DNA of 64,000 nucleotides. It comes from Litorivita pollutaquae. GTDB lineage: Bacteria; Pseudomonadota; Alphaproteobacteria; Rhodobacterales; Rhodobacteraceae. A program made the translations under genes and the position numbers. The stretch covers positions 1 through 64,000 of the forward strand of contig NZ_KZ826484.1 in the NCBI RefSeq assembly GCF_003205515.1, written 5' to 3'. Below are positions 36,213-44,520 of the stretch, in pieces. The stretch's first letter is position 1. Every line of letters starts with the position of its first letter. The notes beneath the pieces are model-generated. The model searched no databases, was not told the DNA's origin, and saw only the letters and a list, made by a program, of their open reading frames with translations.

Positions 36213-38495
36213 CTAATGGTTGGTTTCTGTCGCTTCGACCGTGAAGAAAAATTCGTCCTGCGGATCGCGCGCCACGACCTCGGGCGGAACGCAATCGGGG
36301 CCGGTCAGGAACACCGCAGATCCGAAATGCACATGTAGACGGCTGAGTTTTTCCAAACGCGGGCTGGTGAGTTCGGCGTAAAAGGCTGAATATTTTTCGG
36401 TCGCCTTCAGGTCGTTGATCTTGGCGCGATGCATTGCAACCGCATGCTCATGCGCGGCGCGTATTTCCGGATCGCTGAGCAATTTTTTCAACTCTGCCCG
36501 CATCATCGGCAAACGTTTCTGGATCGACAGATCTTCTTCGAAATTGTTGTTCATGCGAAACCAGTAGGCGAGCCCCTGATCGCGGTCGACGTGGTTCACC
36601 CGCCCGCGATCGCGTTTGACCAAAAAGCTTTCGGCGCTGCGCACCGCATAATGGTTGAGCTGCACCAGATCATAGCCATAGGTATCCACCGTCGAGCGCC
36701 AACCATTGCGGAACATTTCCTTTGGCATTGGCGCGCCGGACCCATTGACCCAATTGATCTCTTCCCACAGCTGCGGGTTCAACCCTTTGGGTCGGTGAAC
36801 GCCGAGTTTCTTGAACAGGCCGATGTTTTTGAACAGGGTCTTGAAGCCCCATGCCTGATGCGGCTTTCGGGCCAATTCCGGCGCGGCACGGCGGAAAATC
36901 TCGGTGATCGGCCGATCTTCGAATTCATGCACATCCGCATTGCCAAACAACCGCCACGTCATCGCGATCATATTGGCATCGGGCACGACCTCAAACAGGG
37001 CGTCCAATGTTCCGTTGCCGACCTTGATGTTCACAAATTCATCAACATCAATGCAGGTCACCCAACGGGCATTTCGAATGACGTCTTCGTTGTCACCATC
37101 TTGCAAGGCAGCGTGTTGTGGCTTGAGGCCGGATTCCTTGAACGGATTGTCCTTGTGTTGCACCACGCCCTTGGAGGCGAGAAGATCCAACATCGTGTCC
37201 GTGCCATCGGTGCAATCATTGGTGTAGATCAGAAAATCATCGAACCCAACGGCGCGGTGATAGGCCAACCATTCAAGGATAAACGGCCCTTCGTTTTTCA
37301 TCGTGGTGATGATCGCAGCGCGGCCGCGCGTGTTGTCCTCTTCTTCGGCAGCGATCTCGGGCATCCGCACCGGGTTATGTTTGAAGCGTTTTTTTGACAG
37401 CTCCAATAGCGGCTCATACTCGATCAAACTGGTCTTCGGCACAATTTTCGACACCGACTCCGCCGGATGACGCAATGCCATATGCCGGTAGAACAACCCC
37501 GCACGATCCGTCGCCGTAGGAGCGCGGCCCACGCGAACCAACCGCCAAACCGCATCATCGGGCGCTTTGGCCGGCGCAATACACCACCGTTGCTTCAATC
37601 CTTGGGCGTCGAATTGAACACAGATGTGATCGGCGAACTGCGTGGCGTCGCCTTTGCGCACCCGCCACGGATAGCAATGCCGTCCGAGCACAGAGATCAA
37701 GCCCTCTGGCGCATCCACAGCCGCATCAAACACATTGCCCTGCGGCCCCGGCACCAAAAGGTCATACACGTCGATGTTCACCACGGCCCGCGCCGCGCCA
37801 AGAAACCGCGCGCGGCAGATTTCATAGGTCAAGATCGCCACCAAGGGCGCCGACCATGGATCGGACTCGGGGTGCTCCATCCGGTCCTTGCCCGGCGCTT
37901 CGGGCACACAGATTGGATGCGCTTCGGGCGCACCGTCGTCGTCACCCAAGGGCGCATCCGCATCGAGGACCAGAACGGTCATATCATGGTCGAGCTTTGC
38001 CGCCATACGGGCGAGTTTTTTGGCAAATCCGTCGCGCGATTTCGGGTTGGCGCGGTTGATGATCACCGCTCCGCTCATACCGTGTTCGGCGGCGTGATAC
38101 GCCAACCAGTCGCGGACAATTTCGGGGCTTTCGCCGTTGCGGGTGGCCAGCGCACAATTGCGCGCCTCAAAAAGTTTCAATTCCGCAGCAACCGGCACCA
38201 CTTCGAAACTCTGCCCTGCGATTTTGAACTGAACCGGGCCGACGACACTTTGCACATCACAGGACACCCATGGCGCGCCGCCGACGGAACGGACCTCGGT
38301 CACCGTGGTGCCGCCGCCGCCCTCAATTAGCGCCGCATCGGCACCTTGGCGAAAAAACAGCATTACTTTGCGCGCGCCATCCTCGAAGCGTTCGACCGCA
38401 CAGAGCAGCGTCACCCCCGCGTGGGTGATGGTTTCTAACCGACGGTTCAGAAATACGATATTGCCCGGCGTCTTTGCGGATTTGGCCTTGCTCAT
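36213..38495 (-). CDS. Large glycosyltransferase (GT2/GT92-like) with degenerate N-terminal repeat
   Basis: A 760-residue protein. The C-terminal half (about 390-700) is a GT-A glycosyltransferase: TTMKNEGPFILEWLAYHRAVG, a YTNDCTDGTD loop and the metal-binding WVTCIDVDEFVN (DxD at 484-486). The N-terminal half (about 112-290) appears to be a decayed copy with WLAYHAAEHGM at 130-140 and VVNIDVYDLL at 239-247, in which DxD has become DVY. ATG 38493-38495 is used. Overlaps the upstream glycosyltransferase gene by ATGA. Acceptor and sugar are unknown. Confidence 0.8.
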   Translation of the reverse strand: MSKAKSAKTPGNIVFLNRRLETITHAGVTLLCAVERFEDGARKVMLFFRQGADAALIEGGGGTTVTEVRSVGGAPWVSCDVQSVVGPVQFKIAGQSFEVVPVAAELKLFEARNCALATRNGESPEIVRDWLAYHAAEHGMSGAVIINRANPKSRDGFAKKLARMAAKLDHDMTVLVLDADAPLGDDDGAPEAHPICVPEAPGKDRMEHPESDPWSAPLVAILTYEICRARFLGAARAVVNIDVYDLLVPGPQGNVFDAAVDAPEGLISVLGRHCYPWRVRKGDATQFADHICVQFDAQGLKQRWCIAPAKAPDDAVWRLVRVGRAPTATDRAGLFYRHMALRHPAESVSKIVPKTSLIEYEPLLELSKKRFKHNPVRMPEIAAEEEDNTRGRAAIITTMKNEGPFILEWLAYHRAVGFDDFLIYTNDCTDGTDTMLDLLASKGVVQHKDNPFKESGLKPQHAALQDGDNEDVIRNARWVTCIDVDEFVNIKVGNGTLDALFEVVPDANMIAMTWRLFGNADVHEFEDRPITEIFRRAAPELARKPHQAWGFKTLFKNIGLFKKLGVHRPKGLNPQLWEEINWVNGSGAPMPKEMFRNGWRSTVDTYGYDLVQLNHYAVRSAESFLVKRDRGRVNHVDRDQGLAYWFRMNNNFEEDLSIQKRLPMMRAELKKLLSDPEIRAAHEHAVAMHRAKINDLKATEKYSAFYAELTSPRLEKLSRLHVHFGSAVFLTGPDCVPPEVVARDPQDEFFFTVEATETNH

Positions 38496-39535
38496 GCGCT
38501 GCCCTTTGCTTGCATTTGCGCCGCGATAAATTTGCGCATCGTGGCTTCGTCCGGCGGGGTTGATCCGGTCAACAGGCCCAACCGCCATAGGGTTTTGACA
38601 TGCGCGATATCCGCCTGCAATGCCGCCCGCCGCGCGGCATGTTCCGCGCAGGTGTCGGCATGGGCTTTGGCAACCACAGAATTCGACAAAAGCGTCTCTA
38701 TCATCGCTTTTGTCGCAGGGATCATGGGCAGAATACCACGGTCCTCAACAGAGTTGAAATTGCGCTCCGCCCAGTAATTAAGGTCGATTTTGCGATCCAT
38801 ATGATTGGGCAATCCACGCATGGATTTGAGAATGAATTCCTCCGCCGAGCGCAGAGAATAATGATTGAGCCGTGCCAGATCGGGGAACCGCTCTGCATCA
38901 CGGTGACGCCCGTAAAGCGAAATCAATGCTTCGTTCTGGGCAAAGTCAGGCGATAAGGCTTGTCCCGTTGACGCCGCCCAGCGCGGAAGAGTGCCCTTTT
39001 TATTGCGAGGCCGGTGGACGCCAAGTTTTTGAAACTCACCCGGTCGGATCAGCGATTTGTAAAGATGTCCCATCGGATAATGCAGATCCTCAGGCGCCGC
39101 CCGTGTAAACCGTTCGGGAGTCAGTCCTTCGCCAGCCTCGATCCTACCGCCCGATCCGAACAACCGCCAAGGTATAGCGATCGCATCCGGTGTGCCGCAG
39201 GCCCGGACGAGACCCGAAACAGTCTCTATTTCACCTGAAAAGCACAAAAATTCATCGCAATCGAAGAACATTGCCCAATCGGCGGCGCGGGTGCGCGGGT
39301 GGTCCCCGATCCGTTTGAGCGCCTGCCATTGTACCGATTTGCTGCCCTCGGGGATGAAGGGCACGTGGGTTACATATCCGGTGCCTGCCAATGCATCGAG
39401 CAGCGCCACCGAACCGTCATCGCAATCATGGCTCAACATCAGCATATGCGTGAATCCCGCCGCCAGATGATGGGCGACCCATTCAAGCACATAAGGCCCT
39501 TCGTTTCGCAATGTGGTGAGGCCGAGAATATCCAA
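38492..39535 (-). CDS. Glycosyltransferase family 2-like protein
   Basis: A 347-residue GT-A enzyme with LTTLRNEGPYVLEWVAHHLAAG at the N-terminus, SHDCDDGS, and the metal site MFFDCDEFLCF. It shares several motifs with the next gene product: FQKLGVHRPRNKKG, LARLNHYSLRSAEEF and GLPNHMDRK. The two are adjacent paralogues sharing a 4-nt ATGA overlap, so they probably act on the same glycan. About 280 bp of possible divergent promoter DNA separates it from the next plus-strand gene. Confidence 0.82.
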   Translation of the reverse strand: MDILGLTTLRNEGPYVLEWVAHHLAAGFTHMLMLSHDCDDGSVALLDALAGTGYVTHVPFIPEGSKSVQWQALKRIGDHPRTRAADWAMFFDCDEFLCFSGEIETVSGLVRACGTPDAIAIPWRLFGSGGRIEAGEGLTPERFTRAAPEDLHYPMGHLYKSLIRPGEFQKLGVHRPRNKKGTLPRWAASTGQALSPDFAQNEALISLYGRHRDAERFPDLARLNHYSLRSAEEFILKSMRGLPNHMDRKIDLNYWAERNFNSVEDRGILPMIPATKAMIETLLSNSVVAKAHADTCAEHAARRAALQADIAHVKTLWRLGLLTGSTPPDEATMRKFIAAQMQAKGSA

Positions 39536-39817
39536 ACGCCTGCCTTATCTTGCTGTACTCGCACGGCTTTAACCGGCTTTTGATCCACGTTACCCCAGCG
39601 CGCCGCACAGACATAGAGCCCGCACCGGTTGCTTTAGGGTATCCTCAAGCTGATGGTGCAGCCATGCAACGCCCGCGCCCGCAATGCCGGGCAAAGCTCG
39701 GGCTTTGGCAATATTTATGGCGTTAGGATCAAAACGAGATTAATTTCAGCCGCAGGCCTGCATCAGACTGGCAATATATAGAGGCCATGCGCGGCAAAGC
39801 GCTGCGAGGAGATTACC

Positions 39818-40690
39818 ATGAGTAAAGACTATCAAATCGCCGCACTCTGGATGCAGGGGCCTCTCAGCTTTCTTGAGCAGCTGTGCCTGAAATCCTTTGT
39901 CGATGCCGGGCATCATGTGAAGCTGTATCATTATGGCGCGTTGCAAAATGTGCCCGATGGTATCGAATTGGCCGACGCGAATGAGGTTTTGCCCGACTAC
40001 AATGTTTTGACCCATGCGCGCACCGGTAGCCCGGCGCTGCATTCTGATATCTTCCGTTATAAGATGTTGGAACAAAACACCGACACAATATGGGCCGACA
40101 CCGATGCCTATTGCGTCAAGCGGTTCGAAACGCCGAACGGACATTTTTACGGATGGGAATCGGACAAGCACATCAATGGCGGTGTGCTGGGTTTGCCCAA
40201 GGACAGTGACACATTGCGCGCGTTGTTGGACTTCACCTCGGATGAATACGCCATTCCCGAATATTACGGCGAAGACTACGTCAAGGAATTGGAAGACGCG
40301 CGCGATGCGGGCCATCCGATCCATGCATCAGAGCAGCCCTGGGGCGTTTGGGGCCCGCATGCGGTGACGCATTTTCTGCATAAAACCGGCGAAGCAAAAT
40401 ACGCATTGCCGCAAGAGGGGCTATATCCGTTTACCTTCCGCGATCGCAGGATGATGTTGAAACGGAACTTCGACACCTCGCCCTATGTGACCGAGAACAC
40501 CTATTCGATCCACCTTTATGGCCGCCGGATGCGGGCACGATTGGTCGAAAAGGAAGGCGGCGCGCCGCATCGTAAATCACTTTTGGGTCAGCTTTTGATC
40601 AAGCACGGAATCAACCCCGCCGATGCGCCTTTGCCCCCTTCAAAGGCCCAAATGGCCGCCGCAGCTGCGGAAGCCGCAGAAACACAATAA
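39818..40690 (+). CDS. Glycosyltransferase with DxD motif (GT32/capsule-synthesis-like)
   Basis: A 290-residue protein with the pattern of alpha-glycosyltransferases of the GT32/Gly_transf_sug type: IAALWMQGPLSFLEQLCLKSF, HHVKLYHYG, HSDIFRYKMLEQNTDTIWADTDAYCVKRF (core WADTDAYC carries DxD, residues about 90-97), followed by GGVLGLPKDSDT. The C-terminus is Ala/Glu-rich. Transcribed alone with an ATG after GAGGAG. Acceptor unknown. Confidence 0.75.
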   Translation: MSKDYQIAALWMQGPLSFLEQLCLKSFVDAGHHVKLYHYGALQNVPDGIELADANEVLPDYNVLTHARTGSPALHSDIFRYKMLEQNTDTIWADTDAYCVKRFETPNGHFYGWESDKHINGGVLGLPKDSDTLRALLDFTSDEYAIPEYYGEDYVKELEDARDAGHPIHASEQPWGVWGPHAVTHFLHKTGEAKYALPQEGLYPFTFRDRRMMLKRNFDTSPYVTENTYSIHLYGRRMRARLVEKEGGAPHRKSLLGQLLIKHGINPADAPLPPSKAQMAAAAAEAAETQ

Positions 40691-40747
40691 TCCGGCATAA
40701 ATAGGGACTGTTCCACGGGAAATCGGGGCCAATCATAGCCCGGTTTT

Positions 40748-41626
40748 CTATCCGCGCCGCGCGTCTGCGGGGACCATTTCAAAATATTGCTCTATCGCCG
40801 TCGGATTGGTCAAACCGCGCGATTGCAATTGTTCCAACGCATAGAGCGTCAGGTCGAAATTGCCCATGATGCTGTCCGCGATCACCGCCAGCTTGCGGAT
40901 CTGGTCATCAGAATAACTGTTCACCGCGCGCATGTTGCGTAAGAAAAACGCATCGCCATCGACGGCTTGGGCAAATTGGCTGCGCTTGAGGCGGCGCTTG
41001 AATCCTGTAGCGAGGCAGGCATGTTTCAACGAGGCAAAGCGTAGAAATTCGAACCCCTGATCGACCAATGCGGCCTCAAGTTCGCCATAGCGCGGCTCGC
41101 CTTCATAAAGCGGGAACATGCGGACCTCGGTTTGCACCGCCATAGCCTCGGCCAGCTTTTTGATGCCGTTGCTGATGATCGCGGTCTCGCTGCCCTGCAC
41201 GTCGATTTTCAAGAAATCAACTTTCCCCACGGGTTTGAGGCTGTCCAAACGGCGGGTCGGCATGGGAATGACCTGTTTTTCGGTCATGCCCTTTTCGAAA
41301 TTCAGGTAGGCGGCGCTGGCCGCATCGGCGGGAAAAATCGAGGTAAAGCCGGAGGATTGGTAGATGTGCAGATTCTTTTTCTTCCCATCACCCAAGGCAT
41401 GCGGCAGGTAAGTTTCGGCATCGGATTTCCGTGCATCCAACGCCGCCAATGCCTCTTCTTGCGGCTCAAAACCGGTGACATTGGCATATCCGCTATCGAG
41501 TAGGGCTTGATAGGACACCTCGCCCTCAATCGGATTGGCGCCGATATCCAGAACCTCGATTTTCCCGTCAAGCGCCGTGATGTCAACAAGCAGGTCAAGA
41601 CGGTTACGGCTGATATCTTTGGGCAT
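40748..41626 (-). CDS. FkbM-family methyltransferase
   Basis: A 292-residue SAM-dependent methyltransferase of the FkbM type, often found in glycan clusters where it O-methylates sugars. Visible elements are VLDIGANPIEGE (SAM motif I, about residues 21-32), VTGFEPQEEAL, and the FkbM signature KPVGKVDFLKIDVQGSE (about 134-150). ATG 41626 overlaps the stop of the upstream gene (TGATG); a GTG one codon upstream is also possible. Target sugar unknown. Confidence 0.83.
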   Translation of the reverse strand: MPKDISRNRLDLLVDITALDGKIEVLDIGANPIEGEVSYQALLDSGYANVTGFEPQEEALAALDARKSDAETYLPHALGDGKKKNLHIYQSSGFTSIFPADAASAAYLNFEKGMTEKQVIPMPTRRLDSLKPVGKVDFLKIDVQGSETAIISNGIKKLAEAMAVQTEVRMFPLYEGEPRYGELEAALVDQGFEFLRFASLKHACLATGFKRRLKRSQFAQAVDGDAFFLRNMRAVNSYSDDQIRKLAVIADSIMGNFDLTLYALEQLQSRGLTNPTAIEQYFEMVPADARRG

Positions 41627-42477
41627 CACGACGCGCCTTTCTCCTCTAACGCGGCCTTGAGCGTACGGCGCATGTCGCGCGGTGCTTCGGCCAAAACACG
41701 GCGCAAACGATGACGGTTATAGTTCTTTTCGCCGCTCGCAATGCGCGCCTTTACCGTGGCATAGGTCACTGTAGGATGAAAGGCTTTTGCCGGATCGGGC
41801 GCGGCAATCTGTGCATCAAACAAATGTGGCGGGTTGGTATCAAAGCTGCTGCGCGCGAACATGTCCGGCAGCAGCGCCTCAAGCGAAATATGGCTCAAAC
41901 CATATTCGAATGCGGCTGCGGCGAGAATGGCTTCGTCGTTGATTTTATCGCTGGGGCGCTCTTTGATTGCGCGCAGGCGTAGGGTCTTCATATGGTCCAC
42001 GGCACGGGCAGACGCCCGCGATACCGGAAAGATGCAACCCCAATGCGGATCAAGTCCCATCGACTCCAACCCGCGCGAATAGCGTTTTGGCGCAGCATGT
42101 CGATCGAGCTGCGCGGCAATGACTTCGGCCCCATCGGCTTCCATCGTGGCGACAAAAGTTTGGGCCGCCTGCGGCCCGATAAAAACATCAGATTCGAGCA
42201 ACATGTAGCGATCATAATCAGGATAGGCTGCCGCCGCCGCATAATAACACATATCACCGCATAGCCATCCCCATTTGGCGGGCAAAGGCGCAAGACCCAA
42301 TGCGCCAAGCCGCGCCTCGGTTAGGGAAATCTTTTCATAGGGCGCGGTCACCACCGCGCCTCGGGTTTCGTCGCAAACAAATATGACTTCGGCGCCCGCA
42401 GCGCGCAGGTTCTGCGCAAGGCTGCGCGCAACGTCATCAACCTCAAGGGCGCGGATCAAAGTCAAGGTGCGGGGCAT
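41626..42477 (-). CDS. Putative glycosyltransferase-like protein, unassigned
   Basis: A 283-residue protein that I do not recognise confidently. It begins RTLTLIRALEVDDVARSLAQ and has YPDYDRYMLLESDVFIGPQ (residues about 88-106), where LESDV resembles the acidic motif of GT-A glycosyltransferases. No signal peptide or membrane helix is evident. ATG 42477 is chosen because GAAGG precedes it; a TTG at 42504 has no ribosome site. It lies between an unknown gene and the FkbM gene, with coupled stops, so a role in the same glycan is likely. Confidence 0.55.
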   Translation of the reverse strand: MPRTLTLIRALEVDDVARSLAQNLRAAGAEVIFVCDETRGAVVTAPYEKISLTEARLGALGLAPLPAKWGWLCGDMCYYAAAAAYPDYDRYMLLESDVFIGPQAAQTFVATMEADGAEVIAAQLDRHAAPKRYSRGLESMGLDPHWGCIFPVSRASARAVDHMKTLRLRAIKERPSDKINDEAILAAAAFEYGLSHISLEALLPDMFARSSFDTNPPHLFDAQIAAPDPAKAFHPTVTYATVKARIASGEKNYNRHRLRRVLAEAPRDMRRTLKAALEEKGAS

Positions 42478-42500
42478 TCGGGCCTTCAAGTGCGGGGAAT

Positions 42501-43385
42501 TCAAGCAGAGATGAGCGTCACGCCCTCCATTGCCGCAATCACTTCCAAATCGGTTTCATAAGTTTCGGTCATCGCTTCATAGGTGCCATTTTTCCACCCA
42601 GGCAAATCAATATCCACCGCAATTTGATCGGGGCGGGCAAATTTTTCCATGAAAATTTCGAGCACCCGTATACGCGCATCCTCGTTTAATCCCGGGTGAT
42701 CGGCCAAATAGGTTTCGAGCCGTGTGTGACCCTCTGGCGTCAGAATCGCGCCAAGAGGGTCGAGCGCGCCCTCAAGCTCCGTGGCATCGCCATCTCCCAA
42801 AACCGCCCGCATAATGCGCGGCCAGACAAAGGGAATTTCCTCTTTGGTCCAAAGGATCAACGGAACATCGGGGTTTTTTGCGCGGATGCGCGCGATCACA
42901 TCGGACCATTTCAAAGAGGTCAGTGCCGCGCCATCGGTGATTTCTTCATAGGTGCCGTAAGCGCCGCTGTGCACCAATTCGGCAATCATCATCGCCGGAT
43001 TGCTCAGGCCCATGAAAAAGCTAAACGCCGCTTGTGGGAACAACGCACGGGTCCAGCTTGGCATATCCCCGGCAGCGCCAAAAAATACACCGTCGTCAAA
43101 TGCGGTGTCGGCGCTGCCGATCTGTTCGGTGCTGGCAAAAAAGATCCGCCCCGCGTTGCTCTCCAGGCCCGCATAAAGCAGGGTGTCTTGCGCCTCGACC
43201 GGGGCGGGATTGCCCCGCAGCGTTTCGGCCAAACGGGTCAACGGGCGGCGGTAAAACTTCGGGCGCGGCACCACGCAATCACGTGCGTCAAGCAACGGTG
43301 CATTCTTGCGCAAGGACCAAATCAGACCATCACTGCCATCCATCGGAGACCCGATTTGCAGCGCCACATGCACGTCATTGGTCAT
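42501..43385 (-). CDS. Hypothetical protein in the glycan cluster
   Basis: A 294-residue soluble protein, unrecognised. It starts MTNDVHVALQIGSPMDGSDG and has the segments LSNPAMMIAELVHSG and DVPLILWTKEEIPFVWP. The overall pattern (an early beta-strand, a basic RPKFYRRPLTR stretch and a helical C-terminal half) faintly recalls sulfotransferase-like proteins of roseobacters, but no P-loop is visible. The start at ATG 43385 follows GAGGGAG. First gene of a three-gene minus-strand operon with the GT-like and FkbM genes. Confidence 0.55.
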   Translation of the reverse strand: MTNDVHVALQIGSPMDGSDGLIWSLRKNAPLLDARDCVVPRPKFYRRPLTRLAETLRGNPAPVEAQDTLLYAGLESNAGRIFFASTEQIGSADTAFDDGVFFGAAGDMPSWTRALFPQAAFSFFMGLSNPAMMIAELVHSGAYGTYEEITDGAALTSLKWSDVIARIRAKNPDVPLILWTKEEIPFVWPRIMRAVLGDGDATELEGALDPLGAILTPEGHTRLETYLADHPGLNEDARIRVLEIFMEKFARPDQIAVDIDLPGWKNGTYEAMTETYETDLEVIAAMEGVTLISA

Positions 43386-43493
43386 TTGACCCGCTCCCTC
43401 AATCATCCGCAAAACCTCATGGTTTTCGCATGTTAAGAACCTAGCATGCCGAATGAACCCAGCGCAACGCGCCGCGCCTTGCGGGCGATGCGG

Positions 43494-43688
43494 CTATTTG
43501 GTCAGGATCAATTTGCCCGCACGGGTGATGCGCAATGTATAGGTTTGCTCGCCAAGCTGGATATAGGCGAGGTTTCCGCCTCCGGTTAACGTTTTGGCGG
43601 CATGCACGGGATGGTGGTCGGGAAAAGCGGCGGCGCGCGTAGATTGCGCGCCATCAGGGGCGGTGTCGGTCCAATTGGTATGCAACAT
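43494..43688 (-). CDS. hemP: Hemin uptake protein HemP
   Basis: A 64-residue protein whose C-terminus, IQLGEQTYTLRITRAGKLIL (ending LTK), is the diagnostic HemP pattern. HemP is a small protein linked to haem utilisation loci and needed for full haem-receptor gene expression in some bacteria. The N-terminal half is variable. Preceded by a low-GC region with a candidate iron-regulatory site (TGA-N9-TCA). No haem transporter genes are adjacent, so it is a detached member of the system. Confidence 0.85.
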   Translation of the reverse strand: MLHTNWTDTAPDGAQSTRAAAFPDHHPVHAAKTLTGGGNLAYIQLGEQTYTLRITRAGKLILTK

Positions 43689-43784
43689 GTAAGGCGTCCT
43701 TATACAGGGAGGGGTTACGGGCGTCTGGCTACGCTGGAGCGCGGCTGGTTTTAATTCTTAGTAATTTAATCGGATATGTCAAGT

Positions 43785-43799
43785 TGAGTATTAAACTCA
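43785..43799. promoter_or_regulatory. Candidate RirA/iron box upstream of hemP
   Basis: TGAGTATTAAACTCA fits TGA-N9-TCA, the published form of the RirA iron-responsive box in alphaproteobacteria, and is itself an inverted repeat (TGAGT/ACTCA). It lies 97 bp before the hemP start in an AT-rich patch. It could equally serve the putative RNA gene on the plus strand. Confidence 0.45.
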
Positions 43800-43970
43800 G
43801 GTTTATTGTGCCGTGCCTCAGGACCCACCGGCACGGCCGTAGTCACAGGCGGATCAACCTTGGCATGCGAAACGCATGTGCGCCTCGATTTCAGGTAAGT
43901 TGCGCCGACATGGCAAGGCCTGCCCATCGCCGATGGCGCGGGTTTGCAAAGCTTTGCCCGCCTATTTTTT
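43800..43970 (+). ncRNA. Candidate small RNA between hemP and pqqA
   Basis: This gene-free stretch has three hairpins in a row on the plus strand: GCCGTGCC/GGCACGGC (43810-43837), CATGCG-AAA-CGCATG (43864-43878) and GCGGG/CCCGC (43938-43961). The last is followed by CTATTTTTT, a good intrinsic terminator. No open frame with a ribosome site spans it. The terminator has no other upstream plus-strand gene to serve. The promoter is not obvious. Could be an sRNA, possibly iron-linked through the adjacent TGA-N9-TCA site. Confidence 0.4.
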
Positions 43971-44326
43971 CCACATTTTCAAAAAGAAACGATATCAAGG
44001 CCCTTATGATAAAAAGCACCGGCGCGCACGCGATGTAACGAAGGGACCGCCGCTGTTATCGATGATCGCGATTCTCTTGATCTGACCGCATAAACGTCGG
44101 GTATAGAGTCGGGCTTTGCCGTGGCTGCATTCATTAGGTCGCCGATCAATCCGCATCCGCCGAGCCGCCCGTGCGCTACGGAGCCTTAATCACGGCGTCG
44201 GATGACAATAAACCAAGCGGGTCTTGCTCAAACATGATGATACCGGATTTGCGCCCCGATACGATGGCCGCAGCAGCACAGAAGACCAGCGGCCATCCCA
44301 TCGCAGCATCCGCGCATTACACCCTT

Positions 44327-44367
44327 AGTCGTATTTGCGCATCCCGTCGCAGCGCATAGGCTACACT
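44327..44367 (+). promoter_or_regulatory. Candidate pqqA promoter with RGTCGTA element
   Basis: AGTCGTA (44327-44333) lies 23 nt before TAGGCT (44357-44362), which overlaps TACACT (44362-44367), a possible -10. The AGTCGTA element is shared, as an 11-bp identity TAGTCGTATTT, with the alcohol dehydrogenase promoter at 53786-53796. Confidence 0.5.
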
Positions 44368-44393
44368 TAGAAATCTTCAGGGAGGATACTAAG

Positions 44394-44498
44394 ATGGCTT
44401 GGACGAAACCAAAAGCAGTCGAAATCAACTGCGGTATGGAAATCAACATGTACGGCCCTTCGGACGATGATCGCGGCGCAGAACGCGACCTGTTTTAA
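44394..44498 (+). CDS. pqqA: PQQ precursor peptide PqqA
   Basis: A 34-codon gene with GGGAGGA upstream (44380-44386). The peptide starts MAWTKPKAVEINCGMEINMY and contains the E-x3-Y pair (Glu16, Tyr20) that PqqE cross-links to build the PQQ skeleton; it ends DRGAERDLF. Its length is slightly above the usual 22-30 residues owing to the acidic tail. It is followed after 22 nt by pqqB. High certainty from the EINMY motif and context. Confidence 0.95.
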   Translation: MAWTKPKAVEINCGMEINMYGPSDDDRGAERDLF

Positions 44499-44520
44499 TC
44501 CGTAAGGATCTATAGCCTCC

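Noticed and set aside
40691-40747. Possible terminator between the GT32-like and FkbM genes
   Set aside because: Only a 4-bp CGGG/CCCG stem is visible before TTTT; too weak to list.
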